The notes beneath the pieces were generated by a model. That model had not been told where the DNA came from and did no database searches. It saw only the letters and a list, made by a program, of their open reading frames with translations. 64,000 nt of DNA from Stercorarius parasiticus (Eukaryota > Chordata > Aves > Charadriiformes > Stercorariidae). The translations under genes were made by a program, and so were the position numbers. This document shows, in pieces, positions 62,374 through 64,000 of the stretch (position 1 is its first letter; each line of letters starts with the position of its first letter). Location of the stretch: positions 380,664-444,663 of the forward strand of contig VWZL01000351.1 in NCBI GenBank assembly GCA_013396915.1, given 5' to 3'.

Positions 62374-62392
62374 GGTGACTAGGGGGAGCACT
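62374..62392 (+). promoter_or_regulatory. CTCF-like core site
   Basis: GGTGACTAGGGGGAGCACT carries the CTCF core pattern (A-C-T-A-GGGGG-A-G-C-A-C), differing from the best consensus at few positions. Binding is not shown. Confidence 0.35.
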
Positions 62393-63894
62393 GAACATGG
62401 TCCCTGGGTAGTGCAGGACCAAACTCCATGCTGCTGTGCAAGTAACCTTGCGGTCGAAGTCTGTACTGTTGAAATTTTCCATTGCAGGTGAAAGATGCAG
62501 CTGATCTCTTTGACAGCAGCCATGAGCCTTCAGCCCAGGGTACGTCTTTCAGGACATAAGGCGGGTGCTTCTGAGAGCTACCCAAAGAATTTACCATCTG
62601 AATGGGCCTTTGCTTCCTAGTTTGTGGCATTTGCTCTTATAGGTTAACACTGTTCTTCTCACCCCAGGGACTCCCATTCTTCTTACCCATGACTGCTCAC
62701 ATGAGACCCTGAGCAAGGTGGATCACTGGTGGGGAGGAACTGTGAGTGCCCTGTTCTCGAGCATCTCTCCCACTGTTACAGCCACAGATGTGCTTCCCTC
62801 TTGGGTCAGACCCTCCACTCTTGCTTATTCTAACTTTCTGACACAAATTAGCTGGCAAAAATAACTAGTCTGTGGGTTACAGCAGAAGTTTCTCTTGTGT
62901 TCTCCAGTGTATCATCGCAAACAAAGACTTGTATCCATGCAATTTCTCTTTGTTGATTACTTTCAAATTCTGTGCTGCCAAATGTGCTCAGCACCTTTGT
63001 CATTCATAGTAGCACTGATGCTCGTAACATGTGTAGTAGTATTTGAGAAATCTGATATCAAGTTCTAAAGGAATTTTGCCTTTGTTCCTTTTCCAATTTT
63101 ACTATTGACGTTACCAGCTCTCTTCCCTCTTCCTCTGAGATTTTTCCTCAGGGGACACTGTCTCTGTGTGATTTCATTAGGTAGGATACTGTTAGCTCTG
63201 CTTATGATTCTGTATGTGCACAGAGGTGTTTCTGATTTTAAAGTTTTTAAAAATTTTCCTTGTGGCTCACGACATCCACTACATGATATCACAGGAATAA
63301 AGGAATAAACCTCTTAATGGGAGACATGGGAAGCACAGACCTGTTCTGCTCCACCTGCAGTAGTTACTGCATCAGTCAGAGACGGACTTTGCTGCGTATC
63401 TTTGCTGCAGTACAGCTCCCAGGAGGGCGTCAGGACCCACGTAGCCAATATGTCTCATATTTGTGCAGATGGGCTGTGAAAACTTTGGTATCCCCAAACT
63501 GGGTAGAAATGCAGCTGTAGCCATGACTCTTGCAACCCAGGTGAGGTTTATTTTTTAAAAGTTGTTATTAGGAACATTTATGATTTTACGACAAGCCCAC
63601 AGAAAAATACTCAGTTCGGCAGAGGATCCTAAATCTCTTCATGCTGACAGTGACAAATATGTACAGATTATCCATAGCTGGAATGCTGAGTGATTTCACC
63701 AACCCAGTGGGAAAGATTCTTCTCTTAATTACGCAGGAACAAGTAGGGAATTGCTCTAGTGACGTGAATGGAGTTATTTTGGATAGACACCAATACAGGA
63801 GAGAACACAATCTGGCGCCTTGAATGCTGCTAACAAAAGCCTGGCTGTATTATCCCATGACTTGACTGTGGCAGCCAGTCTCACTGAAATGATG

Positions 63895-64000
63895 TTTGAC
63901 CCAGCTCCCACGGAAGTCAACGTGAGCCTTTGCACTGATTAAAATGCTTTTCAGTAGACCCTCTTGGCAGCCGGGTCGGATTTCGGATCAAGGCCTCCCT
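63895..64000 (+). mobile_element. Ancient interspersed repeat cut by the window end
   Basis: CCCAGCTCCCACGGAAGTCA then ACGTGAGCCTTTGCACTGAT and GGATCAAGGCC match the old repeat AGCTCCCATTGAAGTCAATGGGAGCCTTTGCATTGACTT...GGATCAGGCC. Confidence 0.6.

Larger units (their letters stand above)
52216..64000. other. Intergenic, no supported gene
   Basis: Contents are old repeat remnants at 52597-52648, 58390-58432, 61426-61503 and 63895-64000, a CTCC-rich simple stretch near 53332-53366, an enhancer-like segment at 57180-57540 and a CTCF-like site at 62374-62392. No coding exon is recognisable. Confidence 0.7.

Overview
This window looks like bird genomic DNA. Evidence: CR1 LINE fragments of avian type (a body fragment at the left edge and two 3' tails, one with ATTCTRTG-like units), very low repeat density, and small introns between widely spaced, strongly conserved vertebrate exons. 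I cannot name the species.

The only gene I can support is NUAK1 (ARK5), an AMPK-related Ser/Thr kinase, on the + strand. Five coding exons are present: 7080-7231, 8514-8579, 15541-15660, 15962-16094 and 17180-18333, all with GT-AG boundaries and compatible phases. Together they encode the C-terminal 541 residues. If the LKB1-target threonine is set to T211 as in human NUAK1, these are residues 121-661, and the protein ends at the human length. The promoter, first exons, glycine loop and ATP-binding lysine lie off the left edge. The catalytic HRD loop, the DFG motif, the activation-loop Thr, three GILK phosphatase-docking motifs, an ESGYYS degron and an RxRxxS site are all visible.

Layout: 1-7079 is intron with a CR1 fragment at the edge. 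7080-18333 holds the five exons. 18334 to about 21285 is a ~2.95 kb 3' UTR ending at AATAAA (21257-21262) with a U-rich end and a pyrimidine-rich downstream element. This UTR carries dense microRNA seed matches: four miR-145 8-mers, three miR-203 sites and two miR-204/211 sites. It appears partly built from ancient interspersed repeats. About 21.3-64.0 kb contains no gene I can support. It holds ancient CR1/L3 fragments, relics of a palindromic MITE-like repeat family, two small CpG-rich patches and several stretches that look like conserved regulatory DNA. From memory, mammalian NUAK1 is also followed by a gene-poor interval, which fits.

I found no new protein system, operon, CRISPR array, viral gene or RNA gene. 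The points most worth checking are the 3' UTR site cluster, a perfect POU-dimer (MORE) palindrome in the upstream intron, the enhancer-like segment beside an orphan CpG patch at 35.4-36.5 kb, and the ancient palindromic repeats.
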